Notes: generated by a model from the sequence alone, not told the origin. Shown: positions 54,238 through 63,548, counted from the first letter of the stretch. The stretch is DNA of 64,000 bases from Chitinophaga sp. YR627 (GCF_900114995.1 NZ_FOUX01000002.1:558001-622000), one strand, 5' to 3'. Numbers and translations: made by a program.

Positions 54238-55080
54238 ATGGACACACAAAGAAAAACATGGTTTGCAACAGGCTGTTCGCAGGGTATTGGTCTTGAACTG
54301 GTGAATCAGTTACTCGCAGCAGGATATAACGTAGCGGCTACCGCCCGTAACCTCGATACATTGAAAAAAGCGGTAGGCAATACTTCCCCACAATTCCTCC
54401 CTTTACAGGTTGATCTGAATGATGAAACAAGCATCGCGAAAGCGGTAGATGCCACTATTGCACAATTTAAAGCTATTGATGTACTGGTGAACAATGCGGG
54501 TTATGGCCTGATCGGTGGTATAGAAGAAACATCTGCAAAGGAAGCCCAGGCAATCTTTGATATCAATGTATTTGGCTTGCTGAACGTTACCCGTGCCATA
54601 TTACCACATATGCGTGCAGCTGGCAGCGGCCGGATCTTCAATCTCTCCAGTGTATTTGGTCTGATCGCAGGTGCTGGCTGGGGCCTCTATTGTGGCAGTA
54701 AATTCGCCGTAGAAGGCATCTCCGAAGCACTGGCACAGGAAGTAAAGCCATTCGGTATCCAGGTAACAATCATCGAACCAGGATATGTACGTACAAACTT
54801 CCTGAGCAGTGGTTCTATTACCGTTCCGGAACATCCGATAGCTGCGTATAGTACTATTCAGGAAGATAAACGCAAACATAAAGAAGAGGTGCCTGGCACA
54901 CAGTTAGGCGATCCGGTTAAACTGGCGGCTGTGATCATTGCCACATCAAAAGCAGCGGAAGCACCACTACGTCTGCTGTTGGGTTCGGATGCTCTCCAAT
55001 TTGCAAACTATAAGATAGATATGTTGCAACAGGGAATTGCGGCCAACCGCGAAGTGACGCTGTCTACCGACTTTAAATAA
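54238..55080 (+). CDS. Short-chain dehydrogenase/reductase
   Basis: The protein has 280 residues. The NAD(P) loop is TGCSQGIGLEL (TGxxxGIG), DVLVNNAGYGLIGG is the NAG motif, the catalytic Ser is in RIFNLSSVFG and the Tyr/Lys pair in LYCGSKFAVEG. ATARNLDTL after the second strand suggests NADP. It is the classical SDR type often annotated as oxidoreductase of unknown substrate. Likely regulated by the AraC gene just upstream. A terminator follows after 26 bases. Confidence 0.92.
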   Translation: MDTQRKTWFATGCSQGIGLELVNQLLAAGYNVAATARNLDTLKKAVGNTSPQFLPLQVDLNDETSIAKAVDATIAQFKAIDVLVNNAGYGLIGGIEETSAKEAQAIFDINVFGLLNVTRAILPHMRAAGSGRIFNLSSVFGLIAGAGWGLYCGSKFAVEGISEALAQEVKPFGIQVTIIEPGYVRTNFLSSGSITVPEHPIAAYSTIQEDKRKHKEEVPGTQLGDPVKLAAVIIATSKAAEAPLRLLLGSDALQFANYKIDMLQQGIAANREVTLSTDFK

Positions 55081-55106
55081 GCTTTCAACCCACTCCCAGA
55101 GCCTTG

Positions 55107-55140
55107 ACCACCCGATGTATGACTACAGCGGGTGGTTTTA
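55107..55140 (+). terminator. Rho-independent terminator of the SDR gene
   Basis: ACCACCCG (55107-55114) and CGGGTGGT (55129-55136) pair perfectly around 14 bases, followed by TTTTAT. Confidence 0.75.
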
Positions 55141-55194
55141 TATTGGAGATATCCATACAAAAAATAAAAGACTACTTTATATTAAAAAATAGAA

Positions 55195-55418
55195 TATATT
55201 TGTTGAGTACTAGAGAGTAAGGTCGCATCTCAACCAGCATATATTCACGCATGGGAGGTCGTTTTTCCCCTTTTGCCATTGAAAACTGTCAGCACAGGGC
55301 AAACAACCTACAGCATACATATCTGGTAAGTATTGCTCCGGAAATCCATCAACAAATTCGTTTACTCAGTTGCAATGTTGATATAGCCTCGTGTTCCTGT
55401 GAATGCGGGGCTTTTTAT
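55195..55418 (+). ncRNA. Candidate small RNA or attenuated leader upstream of the DUF2339 gene
   Basis: A consensus -7 box TATATTTG (55195-55202) stands after the SDR terminator, and a second terminator lies at 55385-55418, with no open frame between. This implies a transcript of about 210 bases from near 55209. Internal stems include TTTGCC/GGCAAA (55272-55277 and 55298-55303) and ATCAACA/TGTTGAT (55348-55354 and 55376-55382). It could be a free small RNA, or a leader whose terminator controls the DUF2339 gene starting 50 bases later. I do not recognise it as 6S, SRP RNA, tmRNA or RNase P. The -33 box is weak. Confidence 0.45.
55385..55418 (+). terminator. Rho-independent terminator with no gene directly upstream
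   Basis: AGCCTCGTGTTC (55385-55396) pairs along its full 12 bases with GAATGCGGGGCT (55401-55412), using three G-U pairs, around CTGT, and is followed by TTTTTAT. Confidence 0.75.
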
Positions 55419-55468
55419 CAATAATGGACTATACTCAATGCATTATTCCCATTAAATACCTATAGCTT

Positions 55469-57949
55469 ATGGCTGTAATTACGTTCATCCTTTTAATTGT
55501 AATCCTGATCATTGTTATTAACACGGGGAACTCGCTCAAAAGTAAACTGGTGGAACTGGAATACAAACTGGAGCGATTACTGCGACAACAACAGGAAACG
55601 GGTCCATCTTCCCACCAGGAAGAATATACACCACGCCGGGACTGGGACAGACAACCAACTGTCAGACCGGAACCCAAACCGTATATACCACCACCGATCG
55701 TAGAGGATGTACCACTACCTCCTCCACCCCCAATAACAACAACACCCATTATCGATATACCGGCTACGCCGGAACCGGAACCAGCCCCCACGCCTGCACA
55801 GGAAGCAGCATTTACTGCTTATGAAGCAACATTGCCAGGCAACGAACAAACAGGTACCGCGGATATTTCCGGTGTATCTGAGCAGGCAACTGCCTTTACA
55901 CCTCCACCATCAGCGGAACCTAAACCATCTTTCTGGGAGAAAAACCCGGATCTGGAGAAGTTTATCGGGGAAAACCTGTTCAACAAAATTGGTATTGCCA
56001 TCCTTGTTATCGGTATCGGTTTCTTCCTGAAATACGCCATTGACAATAACTGGATCAATGAAACCGGCCGTACTTTCATCGGTATTCTCTGCGGCGGTAT
56101 CCTGATCGGTGTTGCACACCGTTTACGCAAAACATTCAATGCATTCAGCTCTGTGCTGGTAGGCGGTGGTGTAGCGGTACTTTACTTCAGTATGACTATT
56201 GCTTTCCAGCAATACCATCTGATCAGTCAGACAGTGGCCTTTATCATGATGATACTGATCACGGCATTTACAGTCGTGCTTTCACTTAGCTATGACAGAA
56301 AAGAACTGGCTGTATTTGCTATACTGGGCGGATTCTCCTCTCCCCTGCTGGTGAGTACCGGCGCGGGTAATGCGGCTGTTTTATTTACCTATATACTGAT
56401 CCTGAATGTTGGTATGCTGATACTGGCATACTATAAGAAATGGAATATTGTAAATATTATCAGCTATGCGGCTACCATTATTCTGTTTGGCAGCTGGTTG
56501 TCTGTCAGCATCCTTAATGAAGCCAGCAAACCTGTTCCTTATGTAACGGCACTGGTATTTGCGACGCTGTTTTACATTGTATTCTTCCTGATGAATGTGG
56601 TGAATAACCTGAAACAGCGGGTAAAATTCAAGGCAACGGAGATCATGATCCTGTTGAGCAATACATTCCTGTATTACGCGGCGGGTATGGTCATCCTTGC
56701 GCATATACACAATGGCATGTTCCAGGGTTTATTCACTGCATGTATCGCTATATTTAATTTCATTTTTGCTTATTCACTGTATCGTAATCAGCATGCTGAT
56801 AAGAACCTGATATATCTGCTGATCGGTCTTACCCTGAGCTTTTTGAGCCTTGCAGCACCGGTGCAGTTGAATGGCAATCATATTACCTTATTCTGGGCGG
56901 CGGAGGCTGTATTGTTATTATGGCTGTTCCAGCGTTCGCGTCTGCCATTGATGAAGTACGCCGCCTGTATCGTATTTGCAATGATGACATTCAGTCTGCT
57001 GATGGACTGGGAACAGGTATACGGTGATCTGCGCTATGCGCAGTCCCGCGATATGTGGCCATTACTGAACCAGGGCTTTATTACAGGCGCTGCATGTATA
57101 GCGGCGGTATTTATCATCAGACATTTACTGAAGAAAGAAACGGAAGAAAAGTTCCTGCCGGAAACACCCGTATCTGCGGTAAGATATGCTTTCGGTCTGC
57201 TGGCGGTGGCGCTTATCTATACAACGGGTATACTGGAGCTTTACTATCAGACGAACGTGCATGCACCTGCGATCAATCCTATCTGCTCAGGTATCTACAA
57301 TTACGCGTTTCTCTCCTTTGTATTGTACCGTAGCAGAAAGGAACATATTTTTCTGCAGTTGGCAGGCATTGTACTGTCGGCTATCCTGTTCATCGTATTT
57401 ATCGTCTATTACAACTGGGTAATCATCGATGTGCGCACTGCTTACCTGGAAAACCATCAGCCACTCGCTCATTTCCTGTTGTCCTATCTGCTGATCGCAG
57501 GGCTGCTGACAATGTTATATCAGGCGTATCTGACAGTGAAAGCATCTGATAAAAAAGATGCTATACACATCATCCAATGGGTAGCCACCTTTGTGCTGCT
57601 GTATGTGCTGAGTGCTTCACTGGATCATATTGTAGCACTAACGGGTATACAACATGCAGAACTGGAGAATACCAGTCAGCGCATGGGATATACTATCTTA
57701 TGGGGCGCCTTTGCTTTTACGCTGATTTATCTGGGATTCAGATGGCAATCAAAACAGGTGCGTATTATCTCCATCAGCCTGTTCGCGCTTACACTACTGA
57801 AGCTTTTTGCATTCGATCTGCGCAACCTTTCAGAAGGTGGTAAGATCGCCGCATTTATTTCCCTGGGTATCCTGCTGCTGGTCATTTCATTTATGTACCA
57901 GCGCCTGAAAAAAATACTACTGACCGATGAAGACAAGACAGCCAGCTAA
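55469..57949 (+). CDS. DUF2339 multi-span membrane protein
   Basis: The protein has 826 residues. One N-terminal helix (~1-18), a short coiled coil (KSKLVELEYKLERLLRQQQE) and a Pro-rich stretch (~70-150, PPPIVEDVPLPPPPPITTTP...PEPEPAPTPAQE) precede ~20 or more membrane helices starting at NKIGIAILVIGIGFFLKYAIDNNWINETGR. That last block with GGGVAVLYFSMTIAF is the DUF2339 hallmark. Function is unknown; the Pro-rich arm suggests a docking role. It overlaps the DUF3999 gene by 23 bases, a pairing seen in other genomes, so the two likely form a complex. Confidence 0.9.
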   Translation: MAVITFILLIVILIIVINTGNSLKSKLVELEYKLERLLRQQQETGPSSHQEEYTPRRDWDRQPTVRPEPKPYIPPPIVEDVPLPPPPPITTTPIIDIPATPEPEPAPTPAQEAAFTAYEATLPGNEQTGTADISGVSEQATAFTPPPSAEPKPSFWEKNPDLEKFIGENLFNKIGIAILVIGIGFFLKYAIDNNWINETGRTFIGILCGGILIGVAHRLRKTFNAFSSVLVGGGVAVLYFSMTIAFQQYHLISQTVAFIMMILITAFTVVLSLSYDRKELAVFAILGGFSSPLLVSTGAGNAAVLFTYILILNVGMLILAYYKKWNIVNIISYAATIILFGSWLSVSILNEASKPVPYVTALVFATLFYIVFFLMNVVNNLKQRVKFKATEIMILLSNTFLYYAAGMVILAHIHNGMFQGLFTACIAIFNFIFAYSLYRNQHADKNLIYLLIGLTLSFLSLAAPVQLNGNHITLFWAAEAVLLLWLFQRSRLPLMKYAACIVFAMMTFSLLMDWEQVYGDLRYAQSRDMWPLLNQGFITGAACIAAVFIIRHLLKKETEEKFLPETPVSAVRYAFGLLAVALIYTTGILELYYQTNVHAPAINPICSGIYNYAFLSFVLYRSRKEHIFLQLAGIVLSAILFIVFIVYYNWVIIDVRTAYLENHQPLAHFLLSYLLIAGLLTMLYQAYLTVKASDKKDAIHIIQWVATFVLLYVLSASLDHIVALTGIQHAELENTSQRMGYTILWGAFAFTLIYLGFRWQSKQVRIISISLFALTLLKLFAFDLRNLSEGGKIAAFISLGILLLVISFMYQRLKKILLTDEDKTAS

Positions 57950-58811
57950 GTTCATACAGTTATTCACTTTATTACTGACAATAACGGGTTTGTCTGCCAC
58001 CGCACAGGAATTTGCGTGGCAGGCGAACCTGCCTGTTACACCTGATTCGGGGTTTTACAATATCCCGGTGACACCTGCCCTGGTAGCTAAAAGCAATGGC
58101 GCAGATCTGAGAGATATCAGGATCTATGATCAGCAGAAAGTTGTTTCCTATATCCTGGCCTGCGACAGCAATCAGTTCGTTGCCTTACCGGCGCCTGTAG
58201 TTACACCGGTAAAAGAAGCGCCGGCCACACGGACGGTGCTGCATCTGCAATTTGCAGATGCTTCCCTGATCAGGCAGTTGCAATTCCAGATCAATACACC
58301 CGGTTATTATTACCGTATCGCGTATATCACGGATGACTGGCGATCAGGTATTGCATCCGGCGAGCGGTTTGCCCTTGCTACAGGACAGCCCAATATCATT
58401 AAACTGCGTACACCGCTGAAAACGACGGAGTGTTACATTGTGATAGAAAATGAAGACAACCAGGCGCTCAAAATAAAAACAGTGCATGCGTGGCAGGCGG
58501 CTTATCACCTGACTACCTGGCTGGAAAAAGGAAAAAGTTATGTGGTGAAGACCGGCAATCCGGCGCTCAGTGCGCCAGTATATGACCTGCCTTATTTTGC
58601 GGGCAAACTGCCTGTCCGTATTCCTGTACTGAAGGCGGACAATATCACAGTGGCTCCCGGCGTTATATCTCCAAAGCCAACAACTATTACAAAAGAAGAA
58701 CCTACAATCTTTAAAACCAAAGGATGGATCTGGGCAGGCATAATAGGTATCATCATACTCATCTCATTGCTTACCATCAGATTACTCAGAGATATGCGTG
58801 AAAACAAATAA
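57927..58811 (+). CDS. DUF3999 envelope protein, partner of DUF2339
   Basis: The protein has 294 residues. A signal peptide (~9-27, FIQLFTLLLTITGLSATAQ) leads to a large periplasmic beta-rich domain with DSGFYNIPVTPALVAKSNGADLRDIRIYDQQKVVSYIL and a C-terminal membrane helix (~267-287, GWIWAGIIGIIILISLLTIRLL) with a short basic cytoplasmic end. This is the DUF3999 layout. No enzymatic motif is seen. Its start lies inside the DUF2339 gene, so translation is coupled and a joint role in the cell envelope is likely. Confidence 0.83.
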   Translation: MKTRQPAKFIQLFTLLLTITGLSATAQEFAWQANLPVTPDSGFYNIPVTPALVAKSNGADLRDIRIYDQQKVVSYILACDSNQFVALPAPVVTPVKEAPATRTVLHLQFADASLIRQLQFQINTPGYYYRIAYITDDWRSGIASGERFALATGQPNIIKLRTPLKTTECYIVIENEDNQALKIKTVHAWQAAYHLTTWLEKGKSYVVKTGNPALSAPVYDLPYFAGKLPVRIPVLKADNITVAPGVISPKPTTITKEEPTIFKTKGWIWAGIIGIIILISLLTIRLLRDMRENK

Positions 58812-58881
58812 GACTGATTTCTGCATCATTGCAACAATTTATATTTTTCCCTAATTTATAAAATATATTACCTTTATCCAC

Positions 58882-59526
58882 ATGAATACTGCTGCTACTA
58901 AAAATTATTCCAACCTGGTCTTTGATCTTGGCGCCGTGCTGATAGATTGGAACCCGCGTTATCTGTATAATAAGATATTTGCGACAGCAGCAGAAACCGA
59001 CTTTTTTCTTTCCAATATCTGTACTTCCGCCTGGAATGAAGAACAGGATGCAGGCAGAAGCCTGCAGGATGGCACAGAACTGCTGATCACCCAACATCCG
59101 CAATTTGAGGCCGAAATAAGGGCGTTTTATGGTCGTTGGAAGGAAATGCTTGGTGGGCAGATCGAGGAGACCGTAGAGGTACTCAGAGAGCTGAAAGAAT
59201 GCAATCAGTTTAAGCTGTATGCATTGACAAACTGGTCTAATGAGACTTTTCCTCTGGCTCTGGTGACTTATCCGTTCCTCCAGTGGTTTGACGGTATTGT
59301 TGTGTCAGGAAGAGAAAAGATCCGTAAACCGGACGCAGCTTTCTATAACCTCCTGCTGGACCGTTATGAGCTGGATCCATCTTCTACCCTGTTCATTGAC
59401 GATAATGAGCGTAACATCCGTGGTGCAGCGGCCTGCGGCATTGATGGCATTCATTTTACGTCTGCTATGCAGCTTAAAAGCGAACTGGCAGAAAAGGCCG
59501 TTTATCTTTCTGCGGTACATTCATAA
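58882..59526 (+). CDS. HAD-superfamily phosphatase, YihX-like
   Basis: The protein has 214 residues. Motif I is LVFDLGAVLIDWNPRYLYNKIF, with the nucleophile Asp in FDLG as in YihX-type HAD-IA enzymes, motif II is LYALTNWSNE, motif III Lys is in GREKIRKPDAAFYN, and motif IV is TLFIDDNERNIRGAAACG. Helical cap residues ~15-95 fit subfamily IA. YihX is a sugar-phosphate phosphatase; the substrate here is unknown. It stands alone and is followed by a strong terminator. Confidence 0.9.
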   Translation: MNTAATKNYSNLVFDLGAVLIDWNPRYLYNKIFATAAETDFFLSNICTSAWNEEQDAGRSLQDGTELLITQHPQFEAEIRAFYGRWKEMLGGQIEETVEVLRELKECNQFKLYALTNWSNETFPLALVTYPFLQWFDGIVVSGREKIRKPDAAFYNLLLDRYELDPSSTLFIDDNERNIRGAAACGIDGIHFTSAMQLKSELAEKAVYLSAVHS

Positions 59527-59542
59527 ATTTTTATAGATAAAA

Positions 59543-59584
59543 GAAAGCGGCGATTCAGAGATACTGAATCGCCGCTTTCTTTTA
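59543..59584. terminator. Terminator between the HAD gene and the convergent small frame
   Basis: GAAAGCGGCGATTCA and TGAATCGCCGCTTTC are perfect 15-base arms around GAGATAC. The plus side continues TTTTATTT and the minus side TTTTATC, so it can serve both directions. Confidence 0.93.
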
Positions 59585-59647
59585 TTTAACCTTATACCCA
59601 TCTGACCGATATCTCTACCGGACTCATATTAAGAAATACTTTTAGTC

Positions 59648-59833
59648 TTATTTACGTGCCTTGTGCTCATAGGAAGCAGTTAAATACCCTGCAGATAATT
59701 CATAACTGTTTACTACCTGCTCTGCACGTTTTAGGAATACCTTAACATTTCCCGGATAAACCTCATGTAACATCAGTTGTTCAAATACGTTATAAAGTTG
59801 TGCTATTACAAACTGCGAAAGCCATTGGCACAT
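59648..59833 (-). CDS. Small helical hypothetical protein
   Basis: The product has 61 residues from an ATG: MCQWLSQFVIAQLYNVFEQLMLHEV... ending YLTASYEHKARK. It looks like two amphipathic helices with a short PGN turn. There is no signal peptide or known motif. In favour are normal codon use, an ATG start and a bidirectional terminator placed after its stop. Against are the small size and lack of a recognised promoter. Confidence 0.45.
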   Translation of the reverse strand: MCQWLSQFVIAQLYNVFEQLMLHEVYPGNVKVFLKRAEQVVNSYELSAGYLTASYEHKARK

Positions 59834-59917
59834 TTCATGTTATCTGTTATTATACAGAATAAGGTCTCATTTCTTCCCTTACCTGCCTGAAAGAACAACA
59901 AAATAAAACCCGTGAAT

Positions 59918-60547
59918 ATGAAAAGAGTCATGTTATTAATGTGTGCCGCATTAGGCGTACTGTCAATCAGCAGCTGCAGTAAAGATCCGCTGAAAGATAT
60001 GACAGAAGAGGAATCCAGAATTTATGTAACCAACTACGACGACAGCGTAAATTTCTCATCCTATAAAACGTTCAGTATTGTCGACTCAGTGGCGGTAGCA
60101 ACGAATTCCGGCGAAGGTCGTGCATCAACCGACTATGATAAGAAACTGATCGCTGACGTGGCCCAGGCACTGGAAGCCAGAGGATACACGCGTATAGACA
60201 GAGCCGCAAAACCGGATCTGGCCATTAACCTTACGCGTATAGACAATACGTATAGTGCGATCTATTACGATCCGGGATACTGGACAGGTATCGGTGGCTA
60301 TTACGATCCGTTCTATTGGGGCTATCCTGGTTACGGTTACTACTGGCCGACCTATTACCAGGTATACCAGAAAGAGCGTGCCGTATCAATAGATATGGTT
60401 GACCTCAAAAATCCGCACAACAATCAGCTGGTAGCCGTATGGAACGCGATGCTACGCGGTAGTGGTGTATGGAACATCAACAATGTGGACAGTATGGTAT
60501 CTGCTGTTTTTGCGCAATCTACCTATCTGAAAGCAACCAACAATTAA
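59918..60547 (+). CDS. DUF4136 lipoprotein
   Basis: The ATG at 59918 is preferred to the in-frame GTG at 59912; the product has 209 residues. The lipobox is ISSC (MKRVMLLMCAALGVLSISSCSKD). The DUF4136 pattern is clear: DSVNFSSYKTFSIVDSVAV, KKLIADVAQALEARGYTRIDRAAKPDLAINLTRI, then a Tyr/Gly-rich stretch (GYWTGIGGYYDPFYWGYPGYGYYWPTYYQVYQ) and MVDLKNPHNNQLVAVWNAMLRG. It is an envelope lipoprotein of unknown role. It is 25 bases upstream of a beta-barrel gene, so they probably act together at the outer membrane. Confidence 0.88.
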   Translation: MKRVMLLMCAALGVLSISSCSKDPLKDMTEEESRIYVTNYDDSVNFSSYKTFSIVDSVAVATNSGEGRASTDYDKKLIADVAQALEARGYTRIDRAAKPDLAINLTRIDNTYSAIYYDPGYWTGIGGYYDPFYWGYPGYGYYWPTYYQVYQKERAVSIDMVDLKNPHNNQLVAVWNAMLRGSGVWNINNVDSMVSAVFAQSTYLKATNN

Positions 60548-60572
60548 TGAATTCACTTTAAAAGAGACTGAG

Positions 60573-61193
60573 ATGAAAAGTATAAAGCTCTGGATATTGC
60601 TGATGATTGCCTCTCTGGGCGTACAAAGCGCTTTTTCGCAGGTACGTTCTCCTTTATCCATCAACGTAGATTATTCAATCGCACAGCCTTTAGGCTCCCT
60701 GAAAAACTATACTGATAAAACCAGCTTTCGCGGATGGCGGGCAGGTTTACAATATCAGCTGAACGACCAGCTGGCTATTGGCCTCAGAAGCGGATTCCAG
60801 GAATTTTATCAGCGTGTGCCGCGTGCTGTCTATTCCGATAAAGGAACAGATATTTCCGCTGTACAGACACGTACCTTACAGGTAACGCCGATACTGGCAA
60901 CCGTGCAATATCAGCTGACAAAGCCTGATGCTGCCATCATTCCTTATGTAGGTCTGGGTGTGGGTACAGTGAATATGCTTTACAATAAATATTACGGTCA
61001 GTTTACTGACAGAGATAACAGCTGGCAGTTTGCCGCTTCTCCTGAAATAGGGGTCAATATTCCATTTGGCAAAGGCTCTCCTTTACTGTTCAATGCCAGT
61101 GTGCAATACAGTTATTCGCCTTATAAACAGCAGGAGATCACAAGTTATAACGTGCTACAGGCAAATGTGGGGCTGAGATTTCACATCAACTAA
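60573..61193 (+). CDS. Small outer-membrane beta-barrel protein
   Basis: The protein has 206 residues with a signal peptide (~1-22, ...QSAFSQ). Alternating hydrophobic strands (FRGWRAGLQYQLNDQLAIGLRSGFQEF, LQVTPILATVQYQL, IIPYVGLGVGTVNMLYN) and a C-terminal LQANVGLRFHIN are typical of the OmpX/OmpW-like eight-strand barrel. It is cotranscribed with the DUF4136 lipoprotein. Specific function is not readable. Confidence 0.87.
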   Translation: MKSIKLWILLMIASLGVQSAFSQVRSPLSINVDYSIAQPLGSLKNYTDKTSFRGWRAGLQYQLNDQLAIGLRSGFQEFYQRVPRAVYSDKGTDISAVQTRTLQVTPILATVQYQLTKPDAAIIPYVGLGVGTVNMLYNKYYGQFTDRDNSWQFAASPEIGVNIPFGKGSPLLFNASVQYSYSPYKQQEITSYNVLQANVGLRFHIN

Positions 61194-61228
61194 GTATGCT
61201 GTATACTATAAAAAACCACTTTTCAGGG

Positions 61229-61252
61229 AGGTTCCGTGCATACACGGAACCT
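61229..61252. terminator. Terminator between the barrel gene and apbE
   Basis: AGGTTCCGTG and CACGGAACCT are perfect 10-base arms around CATA. The plus side continues TTCTATTTT; the minus side is weaker. It serves the convergent pair. Confidence 0.78.
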
Positions 61253-61254
61253 TT

Positions 61255-62280
61255 CTATTTTAACAGGATCATGTCCTTGTATCCTTTGGAAAATGCAACA
61301 GCGATCTTACCTGTCTTGTCTTTATAGATGAAATAGGCCTCCAACCCATATGCAGGATGTTTCCTGACATATTCCAGTCCTTTATCCACCCCCATCAGGA
61401 TCAGTGCATTGTCAAATCCATCTGCGGTGATCGCATCTTTTGCCATTACGGTTACGGCAATAATGTTACTATGTAAAGCTTCTCCGGTAGCCGGATCGAT
61501 ACTGTGGGCAAAATGTGTTCCTCCCTGTTCAAAAAAACGGCGGTAGTTACCGCTGGTAGTAATAGCACGGTTATCCAGTTCCTGTAACGCCTGCGCAGGC
61601 GCATCCTGGACCTGTGCGGAGGGCGTTTCTATACCTACTGTCCAGATCCTTCCCCGTTGGTTCTTTCCACTGGCGGCTAATTCTCCACCTACATCCACAA
61701 GGTAATTGGCGATACCCTTCTCCTGTAAAAAACAGGCAATCACATCGGTGGTATATCCCTGTGCAATACCATTACAATCGATCTGTACCTCTTTCTTTGC
61801 TTTAATAAGCGTTCTTCCCTGCACCTTCAGATAGCTGTAACCGACATAGCGCAGTATACGTTTCAAGGTATCTGCGGAGGGTACCATTCTGACAGCTGGT
61901 TTATGCACACCAAACCCCCAGGCATCTACCAGTGGCTTGACGGTGATATCAAATGCGCCTTTGGTGGCCTTACTGACCTCGATAGAACGACGTACTACAT
62001 TGGCCATGTGTTCGTCCATCTCAACGGACATTTGTTCATTGAAACGGTTGATCAGAGAACCTGGCTTGTAAAGCGACAGGGAATTATCAATGACACTGAA
62101 AATGGAATCTATCTGCGGACGCAGATCAGTTGTATCGTCTGAGAGATATTTTATGATAAAATAGGTCCCTTGTGCGGGTCCTGATACTTCCCTCAGTTGC
62201 TGCGCGGATACAGGGATAAACGCACTGAGAATAATACATAAAAGGATCCCCCATCCTGCAAAATCCGGTCTGCTGGTCAT
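61255..62280 (-). CDS. apbE: FAD:protein FMN transferase
   Basis: The protein has 341 residues with an N-terminal signal (GWGILLCIILSAFIPVSAQQ). GPAQGTYFIIKYL, SLYKPGSLINRFNEQ, AFDITVKPLVDAWGFG, VQIDCNGIAQGYTTDVIACFL, NYLVDVGGELAASGKNQRGRIWTVGIETP and HSIDPATGEALHSNIIAVTVMAKDAITADGFDNALILMG are the ApbE blocks, with the metal-binding Asp/Thr-rich site in the last. It attaches FMN to Thr of exported flavoproteins such as the Na+-NQR or Rnf subunits. It lies 45 bases after the dehydrogenase gene and may share its transcript. Confidence 0.95.
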   Translation of the reverse strand: MTSRPDFAGWGILLCIILSAFIPVSAQQLREVSGPAQGTYFIIKYLSDDTTDLRPQIDSIFSVIDNSLSLYKPGSLINRFNEQMSVEMDEHMANVVRRSIEVSKATKGAFDITVKPLVDAWGFGVHKPAVRMVPSADTLKRILRYVGYSYLKVQGRTLIKAKKEVQIDCNGIAQGYTTDVIACFLQEKGIANYLVDVGGELAASGKNQRGRIWTVGIETPSAQVQDAPAQALQELDNRAITTSGNYRRFFEQGGTHFAHSIDPATGEALHSNIIAVTVMAKDAITADGFDNALILMGVDKGLEYVRKHPAYGLEAYFIYKDKTGKIAVAFSKGYKDMILLK

Positions 62281-62325
62281 TATAGTTGGCTGTTGTTTAA
62301 TGAATATATATGTCGGAAACTGTTA

Positions 62326-63513
62326 TCAATGGAATGCATCCAGTCCGGTGATATCCTGTCCGGTAATGAGCAAATGTATCTCATGTGTCCCTTCATAAGT
62401 GATCACACTTTCCAGGTTCATCATATGGCGCATGATCGGATATTCTCCGGTAATGCCCATTCCCCCTAATATCTGCCGGGCATCTCTGGCAATACGGGTT
62501 GCCATTTCACAGGCATTCCTTTTGGCCATGGAGATCTGTGCGGCCGTTGCTTTACCTTCATTTTTCAGTACGCCCAGGCGCCAGTTCATTAACTGTGCCT
62601 TCGTGATCTCGGTAACCATTTCCGCCAGCTTTTTCTGTGTAAGCTGAAAGCTGGCAATTGGTTTACCAAACTGTACGCGTTCTTTCGCGTAACGCAGCGC
62701 TATATCGTAACAATCCATGGCGGCGCCGGTTACTCCCCAGGCGATACCATAACGGGCGGAAGAAAGGCAGCCAAGCGGTCCTTTTAATCCTTTTGCGTCA
62801 GGCAGTATATTTTCTTTTGGCACTTTTACATTGTCAAATACCAGTTCTCCGGTAGCACTGGCCCGCAGGCTCCATTTCCCTTTGGTTTCCGGTGTGGTAA
62901 ATCCTTCCATACCCCGTTCTACGATCAGTCCGCGGATCTTTCTTTCCTCATCCTTTGCCCATACCACCGCGATCTGTGCGAAAGGTGCGTTGGATATCCA
63001 CATTTTGGCGCCGTTCAGGATCACATGATCGCCTGCATCTTTGAAATGAGTGATCATACTACCCGGATCAGAACCATGATCAGGCTCTGTAAGTCCGAAG
63101 CAGCCCATCCATTCCCCGCTGGCCAGTTTAGGCAGATACTTCCGTTTTTGCGCTTCGCTGCCGTAGGTAAAGATGGGATACATCACCAGTGATCCCTGTA
63201 CAGAGGCTGTAGACCTGACCCCGCTATCTCCTCTTTCCAGCTCCTGCATCATCAGTCCGTAAGCTATATGGTCCATGCCGCCGCCGCCATACTCCTGAGG
63301 GATGGTCGGACCAAAGCAGCCCAGTTCACCTAAACCTTTGATAATCTGAGCGGGAAAACTTGCCTGCTGACAGGCATCTTCTATGATCGGGGATATTTCT
63401 TTTTTCACCCATTGACGTACGGCATCGCGCACCATGAGATGTTCTTCGGTCAACAAACCATCTACGTGGAAATAATCGGGTGATTGAAACAGGTCTTTAA
63501 GCATGTGGAACAC
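62326..63513 (-). CDS. gcdH: Glutaryl-CoA dehydrogenase-like acyl-CoA dehydrogenase
   Basis: The protein has 395 residues; Met4 is an alternative start. SVQGSLVMYPIFTYGSEAQKRKYLPKLASGEWMGCFGLTEPDHGSDPGSM is the GCDH-type substrate region, the FAD domain continues with KMWISNAPFAQIAVVWAKD and RYGIAWGVTGAAMDCYDIALRYAKERVQFGKPIASFQLTQKKL, and the catalytic base is the Glu of VITYEGTHEIH. It oxidises and decarboxylates glutaryl-CoA to crotonyl-CoA in lysine and tryptophan breakdown, in the cytoplasm. General short-chain acyl-CoA dehydrogenases lack the SVQGSLVMYPI block. Confidence 0.92.
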   Translation of the reverse strand: MFHMLKDLFQSPDYFHVDGLLTEEHLMVRDAVRQWVKKEISPIIEDACQQASFPAQIIKGLGELGCFGPTIPQEYGGGGMDHIAYGLMMQELERGDSGVRSTASVQGSLVMYPIFTYGSEAQKRKYLPKLASGEWMGCFGLTEPDHGSDPGSMITHFKDAGDHVILNGAKMWISNAPFAQIAVVWAKDEERKIRGLIVERGMEGFTTPETKGKWSLRASATGELVFDNVKVPKENILPDAKGLKGPLGCLSSARYGIAWGVTGAAMDCYDIALRYAKERVQFGKPIASFQLTQKKLAEMVTEITKAQLMNWRLGVLKNEGKATAAQISMAKRNACEMATRIARDARQILGGMGITGEYPIMRHMMNLESVITYEGTHEIHLLITGQDITGLDAFH

Positions 63514-63548
63514 GTTTTAAGTCTGTCTCAATTTAATGATTCACTGAC

